Assembly: GCA_903889815.1 (NCBI GenBank)
Contig: CAISYX010000118.1
Location: forward strand, 1 to 5,790
Length of the DNA stretch: 5,790 bases
Source: an uncultured Gammaproteobacteria bacterium
GTDB taxonomy: Bacteria; Pseudomonadota; Gammaproteobacteria; Pseudomonadales; Pseudohongiellaceae
Direction: 5' to 3'
Shown: positions 1 to 5,790 of the stretch, piece by piece
Numbering within the stretch: the first letter of the stretch is position 1
How the letters are laid out: every line of letters starts with the position of its first letter
Made by a program: the position numbers and the translations under genes
The notes under the pieces: generated by a model
What the model saw: only the letters and a program-made list of their open reading frames with translations
The model's database searches: none
What the model was told of the DNA's origin: nothing

Positions 1-67
1 GGCCGTTCGCGGGCAAGCCCGCTTGTATGTTTCTCTCCGGCAGGTGATAAGGGCTTGCCTCTCCCGA
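1..67. repeat. REP-like palindromic sequence downstream of the operon
   Basis: The stretch contains a short perfect inverted repeat, GCGGGC at 9-14 and GCCCGC at 17-22. The surrounding TTCGCGGGCAAGCCCGCT (6-23) resembles the core of Pseudomonas REP elements, which I recognise from memory. A second pairing is possible: GGCAAGCCC at 12-20 is the reverse complement of GGGCTTGCC at 51-59, so a longer stem with a loop of about 30 bases could also form. On the operon strand the hairpin is followed by GAACGGCC rather than a T-run, so it is not a convincing intrinsic terminator, although it could protect the 3' end of the mRNA. The element is cut by the window edge, so its full extent and any partner copy cannot be judged. 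Confidence 0.5.
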
Positions 68-1321
68 TCAGTCCGCTGAGAACTGCGGGAGGTCTCGCAG
101 GGCCTCCAGTCGGTAAGGTTCCTCATTGAACATGAGCGGGTAGTAGTAACGCCGCAACTGCTCGTGAAACACCCGAATCCGCGCGTCGTACGCCAGGCTC
201 GCCCGCACGTCGGTGCCCGCCAGTCGCTGCAAGGCCCGTTGCACAGCCACCGGGGGCGACAGCAGTGCCACCCACCCGGTCAGGTCGTCGCGCCGGGCGA
301 TGGCCGCGCGGTAGGCGCCCGACAGCTCCGCTGCCACCTCGTCGCCCCGCTGTTGAAAGGCGTAGTACCACTTCCAGTGGAAGGGCTCGGTGACCGGCCG
401 GGTGTCCGCCCACTCCGGATGCGTCACGAAGAACGGCTCCATGGTCACTGCCTTGGGCACGTCCCAGGCATCGTTGACCGTCTCGCGTTGCAACAGGGCG
501 ATCTGCGCCCCATCGATGCCCGGCTCCATGTAGTCAATCAGCACCTTGCCGCCCAGCGGCAGGATCAGCGCCACCGCCAGCCATACGCCGGTCAGAGACG
601 TTGCAATGACGGCAGAGGTCCACGGCCGGAAGCTGAAGACCAGGATCACCGCGGTCCAGACCAGTACTGTCACCAGCACGATGGCGCTGGCCGTCAGCAG
701 CGCGCCGGCGCTGGTGCCGATGCTCAGACCACCAAGCCACAGGGGAAGAAGACAGGCCAGCAGCAGACCAAGCACACGCACCGCCGTCCGCTCCCACCAC
801 AGCCGGCGTGCATTGCCCGCGCTGGCCACCAGCAAGGGAATGCGGCCCGCTTCGCGCTCGGAAGACACCATGTCGTACATCACCACAATCGCGAACAGCG
901 GCAGCAGGAAGGCCATGACGAAGGCGTAATCGAAGCGCCCGGTGAGGGACAGTTCCGGGTTGAAGCTGTCGGTCTCGTGGATCTGCCCTTCCAGCGCCAG
1001 AGCCCGTACCCGCAGCATCCAGGGGGCGATGTCCCGTTGTCCCATTGCCGTGAAGGCCATCTCCGAAGGCGGATTCCAGGTCAGATGAAACGCCGCATAG
1101 GCAGCGTCTCCATAGTCCGGAGCACCTGCCAGCGCCGCCTCGCGTTCGACGGCATCGAGGGCGCGGACACGCTCGATGCTGGCTTCCTGACGTTGGACTT
1201 CGGCGTGGCCAAGGCCGATGGCGATGCTGGCCAGCAAGCAAAGCAGGGCCAGTGCGGCCACCGATGAACGGCTGCGAAGGAAGAGTCGCGTCTCGCGGGT
1301 CAGTGAATGCAGAAGATTCAT
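68..1321 (-). CDS. ABC-2 type permease, DUF3526-like (second subunit)
   Basis: This encodes a 417-residue inner-membrane protein, the second transmembrane subunit of the ABC exporter. Hydrophobic segments lie at about 21-38, 130-150, 178-200, 208-231 and 236-256. An extracytoplasmic-looking domain lies between the first two, and another follows the fifth. The SSERE sequence near 153-157, just after the second helix, matches the ARERE in its partner. The LSPP...LAGTD stretch (354-371) parallels SPYIAARHLSM...AGTD in the neighbouring permease, so the two are distant paralogues. The ATG overlaps the upstream gene's TGA (ATGA) and is preceded by GGAGG at 1326-1330, four bases away. The protein stops at LPQFSAD without the sixth helix seen at the end of its partner. 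None of the three frames in the remaining 67 bases encodes one, so the C-terminus may be truncated. The family assignment is by recognition; the substrate is unknown. Confidence 0.85.
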   Translation of the reverse strand: MNLLHSLTRETRLFLRSRSSVAALALLCLLASIAIGLGHAEVQRQEASIERVRALDAVEREAALAGAPDYGDAAYAAFHLTWNPPSEMAFTAMGQRDIAPWMLRVRALALEGQIHETDSFNPELSLTGRFDYAFVMAFLLPLFAIVVMYDMVSSEREAGRIPLLVASAGNARRLWWERTAVRVLGLLLACLLPLWLGGLSIGTSAGALLTASAIVLVTVLVWTAVILVFSFRPWTSAVIATSLTGVWLAVALILPLGGKVLIDYMEPGIDGAQIALLQRETVNDAWDVPKAVTMEPFFVTHPEWADTRPVTEPFHWKWYYAFQQRGDEVAAELSGAYRAAIARRDDLTGWVALLSPPVAVQRALQRLAGTDVRASLAYDARIRVFHEQLRRYYYPLMFNEEPYRLEALRDLPQFSAD

Positions 1322-1791
1322 AGTGCCTCCACCTTGCGGCCCGCCGTGCGCAGCAGCAGGCCACTGGCAAGCAACCAGGCCAGCAGACCCAGCAACAGTG
1401 GCAGAGCGGTGCGTACCCGTTCGGTCGCAGCCGCGCCGGTGAAGTCGAATGCCTGCAGGCTTGCCCAGAACTCGCTGCTGACGCGGGTGCGCTGCTCGGC
1501 CTCCGGGTCACGGCTGCGCGCACTGTCATCAGCGTAGTCCAGCTCTTCGGCATGCAAGGTGTTGAGGCCCTGAACAAGCGCGAAGCGATGGGCCTCCGCC
1601 GCGTCCAGGAACTGCTGGTGATTGCGCAGGTCAGTGCCGGCAGTGCTCATCGACAGATGCCGCGCTGCGATATAGGGCGACACCAGCGCGAACAGTTTCA
1701 CGATACCGGCCTGTTCACGCTGCAGCGTATGCTGCTCCGCGCTCAGTCGGTCCATCACGGCGCTGCTCTCTGCCTCGCCCCGCAAAGACAC
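1318..1791 (-). CDS. C-terminal remnant of the interrupted DUF3526 permease
   Basis: This 157-residue open segment lies in the same frame as the upstream permease fragment and begins nine codons past the TAA at a GTG (1789-1791). It holds the rest of the second soluble domain and the final membrane helix (about residues 129-149, ALPLLLGLLAWLLASGLLL). No purine-rich ribosome binding site lies ahead of the GTG; the preceding bases on the coding strand are TATCGCGGGCTG. The codons between the stop and the GTG (LPVIYRGL) are already family-like. It is therefore best read as the downstream part of one broken gene rather than an independent gene. Low-level translational restart cannot be excluded, and it would deliver ribosomes to the coupled downstream permease start. 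Confidence 0.4.
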   Translation of the reverse strand: MSLRGEAESSAVMDRLSAEQHTLQREQAGIVKLFALVSPYIAARHLSMSTAGTDLRNHQQFLDAAEAHRFALVQGLNTLHAEELDYADDSARSRDPEAEQRTRVSSEFWASLQAFDFTGAAATERVRTALPLLLGLLAWLLASGLLLRTAGRKVEAL

Positions 1792-1815
1792 CAGCCCGCG
1801 ATAAATGACTGGCAG

Positions 1816-1818
1816 TTA
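1816..1818 (-). other. Premature TAA stop inside the permease gene
   Basis: The coding strand reads AGC ATT GAC TAA CTG CCA GTC ATT, that is S-I-D-stop-L-P-V-I. The base after the stop is C, generally regarded as a less efficient termination context in bacteria. All four natural gene ends in this operon use TGA, so this is the only TAA that would terminate a recognised gene frame here. Confidence 0.85.
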
Positions 1819-2760
1819 GTCAATGCTGGCTGCGCCGTACTGCGCCAGCACCTGCTGCTGAAAGCTCTGAAAACCAGGGTCGTTGATATTGTGACTGTCG
1901 CCGACGCTGCGCAGCTCTTCCTGCAGGCGAATGTCCACTTCCGCCTGATTGGGGGCAGGCAGGGTGGTCGCTGCCACATCTGTGGCCAGGCGAGGCACCA
2001 GAACGGTGAGCATTGCCCAGATGCCGATCAGCACGATCAGCGCCGTCCGAGCGCGACCCGCCAGCGCCGAAACGGCCACGATCAGCCCGACCCAGAACGC
2101 CAGATAGGCCGCATGGCCTGCCAGCAACATCAGCAGGGGGAGTGTCTCGCCCGGCGTCTGTATTCCCAGCCACACGGCGCTCAGAAACAGGGGCAGCAGG
2201 GCCAGAGCCGCCACGCCGGCCAGTGCGATGGCCTTGCCCTGCACAAGTGCGGCGCCTCGCGTGCCCTGCGCCAGCAGCTGCAGCAGAATGCCACGCTCCC
2301 GTTCGCGGGCCACACTGGAGAAGCCGATCAGAATCATCAGCAGAGGCACCAGCACTTGCAACGTGAACGCCGGCGACACCGTGCCGAAGCGCGTCAGCAC
2401 AGACGTCTCCCGCGCCTCGGAAAATGCCGCCGTGTTGCGGCGATGTCCTTCCAGGAAAATGGAGCGGCCTGTAAAGGCATCCACGCCCGGATCAATCACC
2501 GCCAGCGGTGTGGGCGTGCGGAAGACGTAATGGCCATAGTGCACCATACGGTGGGGATGGCGGTCTGGCTGTGCGCGGTAGGTTTCATCGGCTTGTTGCT
2601 GATACTGCAGACGCTCAGCCGCTTCTGAGCGCAGCTGGGCACTGGAGTTGACGGCAGCAATCGCCACCAGCGCAAACAGCAGGCCGAGGGTGAGCACGGC
2701 AAGCCGCGTACGCAGCAGGTGTGTCCATTCTGCCACGGCAATTTTCATGGCCTGACTCAT
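1816..2760 (-). CDS. ABC-2 permease DUF3526-type, N-terminal 314 residues before the internal stop
   Basis: This is the part of the first permease that would be translated without readthrough. It starts at an ATG that overlaps the ATPase stop codon, with AAGGA at 2768-2772 seven bases upstream. Membrane helices are predicted by eye at about 20-38, 131-148, 173-197, 206-230 and 239-256. A soluble, probably periplasmic, domain between helices 1 and 2 carries the motif QPDRHPHRMVHYG (64-76). The SSVARERERG sequence (148-157) follows helix 2 on the expected cytoplasmic side. A GDSHNINDPGF motif (287-297) opens the second soluble domain, which the TAA cuts after Asp314. The fragment therefore has five helices and lacks most of the second soluble domain and helix 6. 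It would be expected to work poorly or not at all, by analogy with six-helix ABC-2 permeases. Confidence 0.8.
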   Translation of the reverse strand: MSQAMKIAVAEWTHLLRTRLAVLTLGLLFALVAIAAVNSSAQLRSEAAERLQYQQQADETYRAQPDRHPHRMVHYGHYVFRTPTPLAVIDPGVDAFTGRSIFLEGHRRNTAAFSEARETSVLTRFGTVSPAFTLQVLVPLLMILIGFSSVARERERGILLQLLAQGTRGAALVQGKAIALAGVAALALLPLFLSAVWLGIQTPGETLPLLMLLAGHAAYLAFWVGLIVAVSALAGRARTALIVLIGIWAMLTVLVPRLATDVAATTLPAPNQAEVDIRLQEELRSVGDSHNINDPGFQSFQQQVLAQYGAASID

Positions 2761-3503
2761 GCGGATGTCCTTGCACTGAAAGCGCGGCGGACCATTTCCA
2801 CATCCAGTGGCATGTGGCGCCCCTGGGCGTCGGTGTCCGCCACGAAACTGCTGACCAGGCGTCCGTCCCGCAACAGGCCGATACTGGTGGCCACCTCGCA
2901 GGCACCGAACAAGTCGTGGGTCACCATCAGAATGGCAACGCCGCGCTGGCGCAGCGTGATGAGCAGCTGATTGAACTCGGCCACCGCCACCGGGTCGAGA
3001 CCCGAGGTGGGTTCGTCCAGCAGCAGCACGGGCGTCTCGCGCAGAATGGCCAGGGCAATGGCCACTTTCTGTCGCATGCCCTTGGAGAAGCGAGCAGTGC
3101 GCTGGTCACGGGCGGCCGGCTGCAGCCCTACGGTATCCAGCGCCGCCTCGAGCGCCTCATTGCTGGCGTTCTTGCCCGCAAGGTCCAGAAAATAGCGCAG
3201 GTTCTCGCGGGCCGAGAGGTGTTCATACAAAGTGGCTGTCTCGGACAGATAGGCCAGCGAGGCACGCACCGCCTCGGGCTCCTCACTGGGAGCCCGACCC
3301 AGCACCCGCACCTCGCCCCGGCTGGGTGCCAGCAGGCCGATGCAGGTCAGCAGGGTGGTGGACTTGCCGGCACCGTTGCCCCCCAGCAGTGCGAACACCT
3401 CGCCTGCGGCCAGCTGGAAATCAAGGTTGTTCAACACGTCCTTGCCTCCACGGGTCACGTGCAGGTTGCGCACCAGCAGCGCGGGTGTCGTTGCGATCGT
3501 CAT
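2757..3503 (-). CDS. ABC transporter ATP-binding protein (ABC-2 exporter type)
   Basis: This 248-residue cytoplasmic ATPase would energise the two membrane subunits encoded downstream. The nucleotide-binding motifs are all present and in order: Walker A GGNGAGKST (41-49), Q-loop region AYLSETATLYEHLS (84-97), signature FSKGMRQK (139-146), Walker B LLLDEP (160-165) with Asp163 and Glu164, D-loop SGLD (167-170) and switch His196 in MVTHD. The FSKGM form of the signature and the compact length fit the DrrA/NatA/NosF-like branch serving ABC-2 permeases, rather than importers. The Q-loop glutamine is replaced by Glu88, and Walker A has Gly42 where Pro is common. The ATG shares one base with the receptor stop (TGATG) and has GAGGTG at 3512-3517 eight bases upstream. 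Its own TGA overlaps the next ATG. The gene looks intact; the transported substrate is unknown. Confidence 0.93.
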   Translation of the reverse strand: MTIATTPALLVRNLHVTRGGKDVLNNLDFQLAAGEVFALLGGNGAGKSTTLLTCIGLLAPSRGEVRVLGRAPSEEPEAVRASLAYLSETATLYEHLSARENLRYFLDLAGKNASNEALEAALDTVGLQPAARDQRTARFSKGMRQKVAIALAILRETPVLLLDEPTSGLDPVAVAEFNQLLITLRQRGVAILMVTHDLFGACEVATSIGLLRDGRLVSSFVADTDAQGRHMPLDVEMVRRAFSARTSA

Positions 3504-5593
3504 CAGAAGCGCACCTCGGCAGAAAGACGCAGGCGCTGCGGGGTGCCCGGTTGAACCCAGAGCTGTGAGAAGGAGTTGGTGTAGTAGGTTTCGTCCAGCA
3601 GGTTGTCGATCTCGGCACGAATGCTGGTCTGTGCAGTGGGCTCCCAGTTCACGAAAGCGCGCACAAGGGTGTAGTCCGGCAGGGTGAAAGTGGTCGCCGT
3701 CTCGCCCAGCCGCTCATCGACATAGAGCACGCCGCCGCCCACGGTCAGTGGTGCACCGGCCACGGTGAAATCACGGCTGGCCTGCACTGTGAAGGTCTGC
3801 TCGGGCACATTGAGCAGCGGGTCACCCTTGTTGATCCGCTGCGCGAAGTTGAAGTCCAGCGTGGCATTGGCAGTCTCGGCATCAACGAAGGCATACGAGA
3901 AGTAAATGTCGTAATCGGCGACGGCGCCGGACAGATCAAACTCCAGCCCTTTGCTGCGGGCCTCACCGGTGGCCAGCGAGAAGCCGGAATTGACCGGATC
4001 GGCGCTGAGAATGTTGTCCTGCGTCTGGCGGAACAGTGCCACGTTGCCCGTCAAGGCACCGTCATTGAGTTCGAACTTCAGGCCGGCTTCGGCGGAGACG
4101 CTCTCGTTCGGGTCAAAGGTGTTGCCCGCGAAGTCAGCCCCGGTGGTGGCGCGGAAGCCTTCGCCATAGGTTGTGTAGAACGACATGCCATTGTTGATGG
4201 CGTACACCAGGCCCACCTGGGGACTGACCCGTGAGTCCGATTGCTGCTGGCGGGTGTTGTTCAGTCGGTTGTGCAGGCTCTGCTCGAAATCGTCGTAGCG
4301 CAGGCCCAGGCGAATCTGCAGGCGCTCCGTCAGGGAAATCTGGTCCTGGAAGTAGATGCCTGTGGCCTCCAGCACTTCCAGTCTGTCTGTCAGCAGGGAC
4401 ACTGCCGGCAGCGGGAAGCGGCCATATACCGGTGCCAGCACGTCCAGTACATAGGACGCCTGCAGGCTGGGGTTGGCTGAGAGATTGGGCGCGCGGTAGC
4501 GTTTGAACACCTGGTCATTGTCGAACTGATCCGTGTCGGCGCCAAACAGTACGCGGTGGGTGAGACCGGCCGTTTCGAAATTTCCGCTGATCTCGCCGCG
4601 CACTACGCTGTACTCCGAGTCATATTCGCGGCCCCGGCGCTGGCGGGTCAGTGTGCGGCCGTCCCGGTTCAGGCGTTGCCGGCTGCCAGTCAGTTCCGGC
4701 TCCGTGGAGAAGCCTTCGAGAGAGGTCTCGCGCAGGGTAGTGCCAAGCAACAGGTCCCAGTCAGCATTGAACGCATGTCGAAGCTCCAGCTGGTGCCCCA
4801 GCACCTCTGCTTCCATGTCGCCGTCGCCCGGTTCACCGAGGAAATTTTCGGCGGGCATGGTGCCCAGACGGCCCCCGATGGCCACGACGCCGCGGTCGAA
4901 GGGCACCGACTGTCCCGTGCTTTCCAGTTCATAAAAAAGGGTAGTCGATTCTGTCATCTGCCACTGAACGGATGGCGTCAGTCCTGCACGTTTGCTGTCG
5001 ACTGTGTCCCGAAAACTGCCTCCGTCTTCGTAGAAACCGACTACCCTGAAAGCCAACCCGTTGCCGAAAGCGGCGGAGCGCAGATCAACGTCCCCGCGCC
5101 GGGTATCGAATTCATCTGCGGAAAAGCGTAGCTGCCCGCCTTGCTGCCCCGTGGGTCGCTTGGTCACCAGATTCACTGCCCCACCGGGTTCCCCGCGACC
5201 GAACAACGCCGCCGTTGGGCCTTTGAGCACTTCCACGGTTTCGATGCCGGAGATGTCCCGCGAGCCCCCGAAGCCGCGCCCTGCGTTGAACCCGTTCACC
5301 AGATAATTGCTGGGCAGGTTCTCGTCGCCTGCGAAACCGCGTACTGCAAAGCTGTTCCACAGTCCGCCGAAATTGTTCTGGCGCGCCACCGACGCGGACA
5401 GATCCAGCGCGTCATTGAGGTCTCGTACGCCTGCATTGTCCATGATCAGGCTGTCGATGGTCTGGATGGCCTGCGGGGTTTCCAGATTGCTGAAATCGCC
5501 ACGGTAGGCGCGGCGCTGGTCGGAAACAACGATCTCTTCAATCTCGGCCGCATGGGCAGAGGGAAGAGCGCGTACCCGGACGGCGGGTTCCAC
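3503..5593 (-). CDS. TonB-dependent siderophore-type outer-membrane receptor, 5' end disrupted
   Basis: This is an outer-membrane gated beta-barrel, probably for a ferric siderophore; the ligand is not determinable. The mature protein would start near 5548, after an Ala-His-Ala signal-peptidase site, and has about 680 residues. It opens with the TonB-box-like EIEEIVVS. A plug of about 115 residues follows, with TPQAIQTID, ARQNNFGG, FAVRGFAGDENLP and the signature VEVLKGPTAALFGRGEPGGAVNLVTKRP region (about 5132-5227). The barrel runs to the C-terminal aromatic Phe (AEVRF), typical of outer-membrane proteins. There is no N-terminal STN signalling domain, so no sigma/anti-sigma signalling is expected. 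No ATG exists upstream of the mature part in this frame. The frame stays open to a GTG at 5761, but there it lies antisense to another likely gene. The GTG at 5591-5593 used here gives VEPAVRVRALPSAHAA, which has no hydrophobic core. The true start and signal peptide appear to be lost. Confidence 0.88.
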   Translation of the reverse strand: MEPAVRVRALPSAHAAEIEEIVVSDQRRAYRGDFSNLETPQAIQTIDSLIMDNAGVRDLNDALDLSASVARQNNFGGLWNSFAVRGFAGDENLPSNYLVNGFNAGRGFGGSRDISGIETVEVLKGPTAALFGRGEPGGAVNLVTKRPTGQQGGQLRFSADEFDTRRGDVDLRSAAFGNGLAFRVVGFYEDGGSFRDTVDSKRAGLTPSVQWQMTESTTLFYELESTGQSVPFDRGVVAIGGRLGTMPAENFLGEPGDGDMEAEVLGHQLELRHAFNADWDLLLGTTLRETSLEGFSTEPELTGSRQRLNRDGRTLTRQRRGREYDSEYSVVRGEISGNFETAGLTHRVLFGADTDQFDNDQVFKRYRAPNLSANPSLQASYVLDVLAPVYGRFPLPAVSLLTDRLEVLEATGIYFQDQISLTERLQIRLGLRYDDFEQSLHNRLNNTRQQQSDSRVSPQVGLVYAINNGMSFYTTYGEGFRATTGADFAGNTFDPNESVSAEAGLKFELNDGALTGNVALFRQTQDNILSADPVNSGFSLATGEARSKGLEFDLSGAVADYDIYFSYAFVDAETANATLDFNFAQRINKGDPLLNVPEQTFTVQASRDFTVAGAPLTVGGGVLYVDERLGETATTFTLPDYTLVRAFVNWEPTAQTSIRAEIDNLLDETYYTNSFSQLWVQPGTPQRLRLSAEVRF
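5546..5581 (-). other. Remnant of signal peptide and probable junction with unrelated DNA
   Basis: Residues LPSAHAA just before EIEEIVVS look like the end of a signal peptide, with Ala-His-Ala as the cleavage motif. The residues before it (EPAVRVR) are charged and not hydrophobic. None of the three minus-strand frames further upstream encodes a hydrophobic stretch ending here. The break therefore probably lies within about 5565-5581. The exact point cannot be fixed without an intact homologue. Confidence 0.45.
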
Positions 5594-5624
5594 CGTATAC
5601 GGACTCCGGTGGAAGCGGTACGAT
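5590..5624 (+). promoter_or_regulatory. Palindromic site and possible promoter for the divergent reading frame
   Basis: CCGTATACGG at 5593-5602 is a perfect 10-base palindrome. It lies within a longer inverted repeat, CCACCG (5590-5595) with CGGTGG (5607-5612). CGGA-C-TCCG at 5600-5608 is a second small palindrome. About 17 bases further on, TACGAT at 5619-5624 fits a TAnnnT-type -10 element and lies 55 bases before the plus-strand ATG. The arrangement would suit a regulator of the TetR kind binding over a -35 region, but no clear -35 box is visible and the reading is speculative. Confidence 0.3.
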
Positions 5625-5662
5625 TCGGACTGAGCCCAGTGCGCCCCCAACCGCCTGAGCAC

Positions 5663-5669
5663 GGAAGGA
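5663..5669 (+). promoter_or_regulatory. Shine-Dalgarno sequence of the plus-strand reading frame
   Basis: GGAAGGA ends nine bases before the ATG at 5679-5681. It is the main support for that start, since the frame is cut by the window edge and cannot be recognised by homology. Confidence 0.5.
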
Positions 5670-5678
5670 CCAGACCAG

Positions 5679-5790
5679 ATGACCACCGCCACGCAGGCCC
5701 TTCCCGGGTTCCTCGAATCGGTCCGCGTCGCCGACCGCGCGCGGCTCGACGTCGCGCGCACCCGCCGGCTGCGGCCGATGGAGGCCTACC
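5679..5790 (+). CDS. Unrecognised protein, N-terminal 37 codons only (runs off the window)
   Basis: The frame begins ATG ACC ACC GCC (MTTATQALPGF...) after a good Shine-Dalgarno sequence and stays open to the last base. I do not recognise the product. The visible part has no signal peptide or membrane helix and is rich in Arg, Ala and Leu, ending LRPMEAY. Thirty-five of its 37 codons end in G or C, a strong coding-type bias and higher than expected from the operon on the left. Over 5641-5790 I count 112 of 150 bases as G or C, against 38 of 60 in a sample from the receptor gene (4801-4860). The start motif and codon use are reminiscent of actinobacterial genes, which would conflict with the Gram-negative receptor next door. 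It is divergent from the receptor gene and antisense to its spurious 5' extension. Confidence 0.5.
   Translation, partial: MTTATQALPGFLESVRVADRARLDVARTRRLRPMEAY

Larger units (their letters stand above)
1318..2760 (-). pseudogene. DUF3526-type ABC-2 permease gene interrupted by an in-frame TAA
   Basis: This is a full-length permease gene of 480 codons plus the terminal TGA, in one uninterrupted frame except for a TAA at codon 315 (1816-1818). Immediately beyond the stop the frame reads LPVIYRGL, resembling the LPVNYRG-type segment I recall from DUF3526 permeases, and family-like sequence follows: SPYIAARHLSM, AGTDLRNHQQF and LVQGLNTLHAEE. It ends in a hydrophobic helix, TALPLLLGLLAWLLASGLLL. 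No frameshift or second lesion is visible. A single substitution from CAA, GAA or AAA would explain the stop; CAA to TAA is a simple C-to-T transition. Both ends are intact: the start overlaps the ATPase stop (ATGA) and the end overlaps the next permease start (ATGA). Recent nonsense mutation, sequencing error and stop readthrough all remain possible. Confidence 0.85.

Noticed and set aside
9..22. Intrinsic transcription terminator after the operon
   Set aside because: The hairpin is GC-rich but no T-run follows it on the minus strand. A REP-like element fits better.
164..1267. Long plus-strand open frame opposite the second permease (similar cases at 1552-2628 and 2721-3554)
   Set aside because: These are antisense to well-supported genes. 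Their products are rich in His, Gln, Arg and Pro with no recognisable domain, as expected from the reverse strand of GC-rich coding DNA.
534..1577. Minus-strand open frame of 347 codons overlapping both permeases
   Set aside because: It is in a different frame from the permeases, spans their junction, and encodes a low-complexity Arg/Ser/Ala-rich product without motifs. It is a frame shadow.
1816..1818. Reassigned genetic code with TAA read as an amino acid
   Set aside because: No bacterial lineage that I know of reads TAA as sense, and only one such codon is seen. The four gene ends use TGA, so the window neither tests nor requires reassignment.
5594..5761. Extension of the receptor to the GTG at 5761
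   Set aside because: The extra residues are Arg- and Ser-rich, do not form a signal peptide, and lie antisense to the plus-strand frame with a better start and codon bias.
1..5790. CRISPR array, tRNA or rRNA genes, insertion sequence or transposase
   Set aside because: I saw no regularly spaced repeats, no tRNA- or rRNA-like segment, and no transposase motif on either strand. Almost the entire window is protein-coding.

Overview
The window holds one minus-strand operon of four reading frames, running from right to left, plus the first codons of a plus-strand reading frame at the right edge. In order of transcription the operon encodes a TonB-dependent siderophore-type outer-membrane receptor (about 5593 to 3503), an ABC transporter ATPase (3503 to 2757), a DUF3526-type ABC-2 permease (2760 to 1318) and a second permease of the same type (1321 to 68). 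There is no intergenic space inside the operon. The junctions are TGATG or ATGA overlaps, each with an upstream Shine-Dalgarno-like sequence, which points to a co-transcribed and translationally coupled unit. All four gene-terminal stops are TGA.

The receptor and its operon layout indicate a Gram-negative bacterium, most likely a gammaproteobacterium. A hairpin sequence at the left edge (about 4-27) resembles the REP elements common in Pseudomonas, so a Pseudomonas-related host is plausible but not proven. The likely logic is a receptor importing a ferric-siderophore-like ligand together with an inner-membrane ABC exporter made of one ATPase and two different permeases. The cargo cannot be read from the sequence.

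Two things are clearly abnormal. First, the upstream permease gene has a single in-frame TAA (1816-1818) after codon 314. The 165 codons beyond it remain open and family-like, so the full product would be 480 residues. Second, the receptor gene has lost its 5' end. A signal-peptidase site is still readable (Ala-His-Ala, 5547-5555), but the hydrophobic core, an ATG start and a credible promoter are missing. The sequence right of about 5565-5580 is much richer in G+C and carries a divergent plus-strand reading frame with its own Shine-Dalgarno sequence. This looks like a junction with unrelated DNA, by rearrangement, transfer or assembly chimerism.

The second permease also appears to lack the last membrane helix that its partner has. 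Whether this operon makes a working transporter is therefore doubtful.
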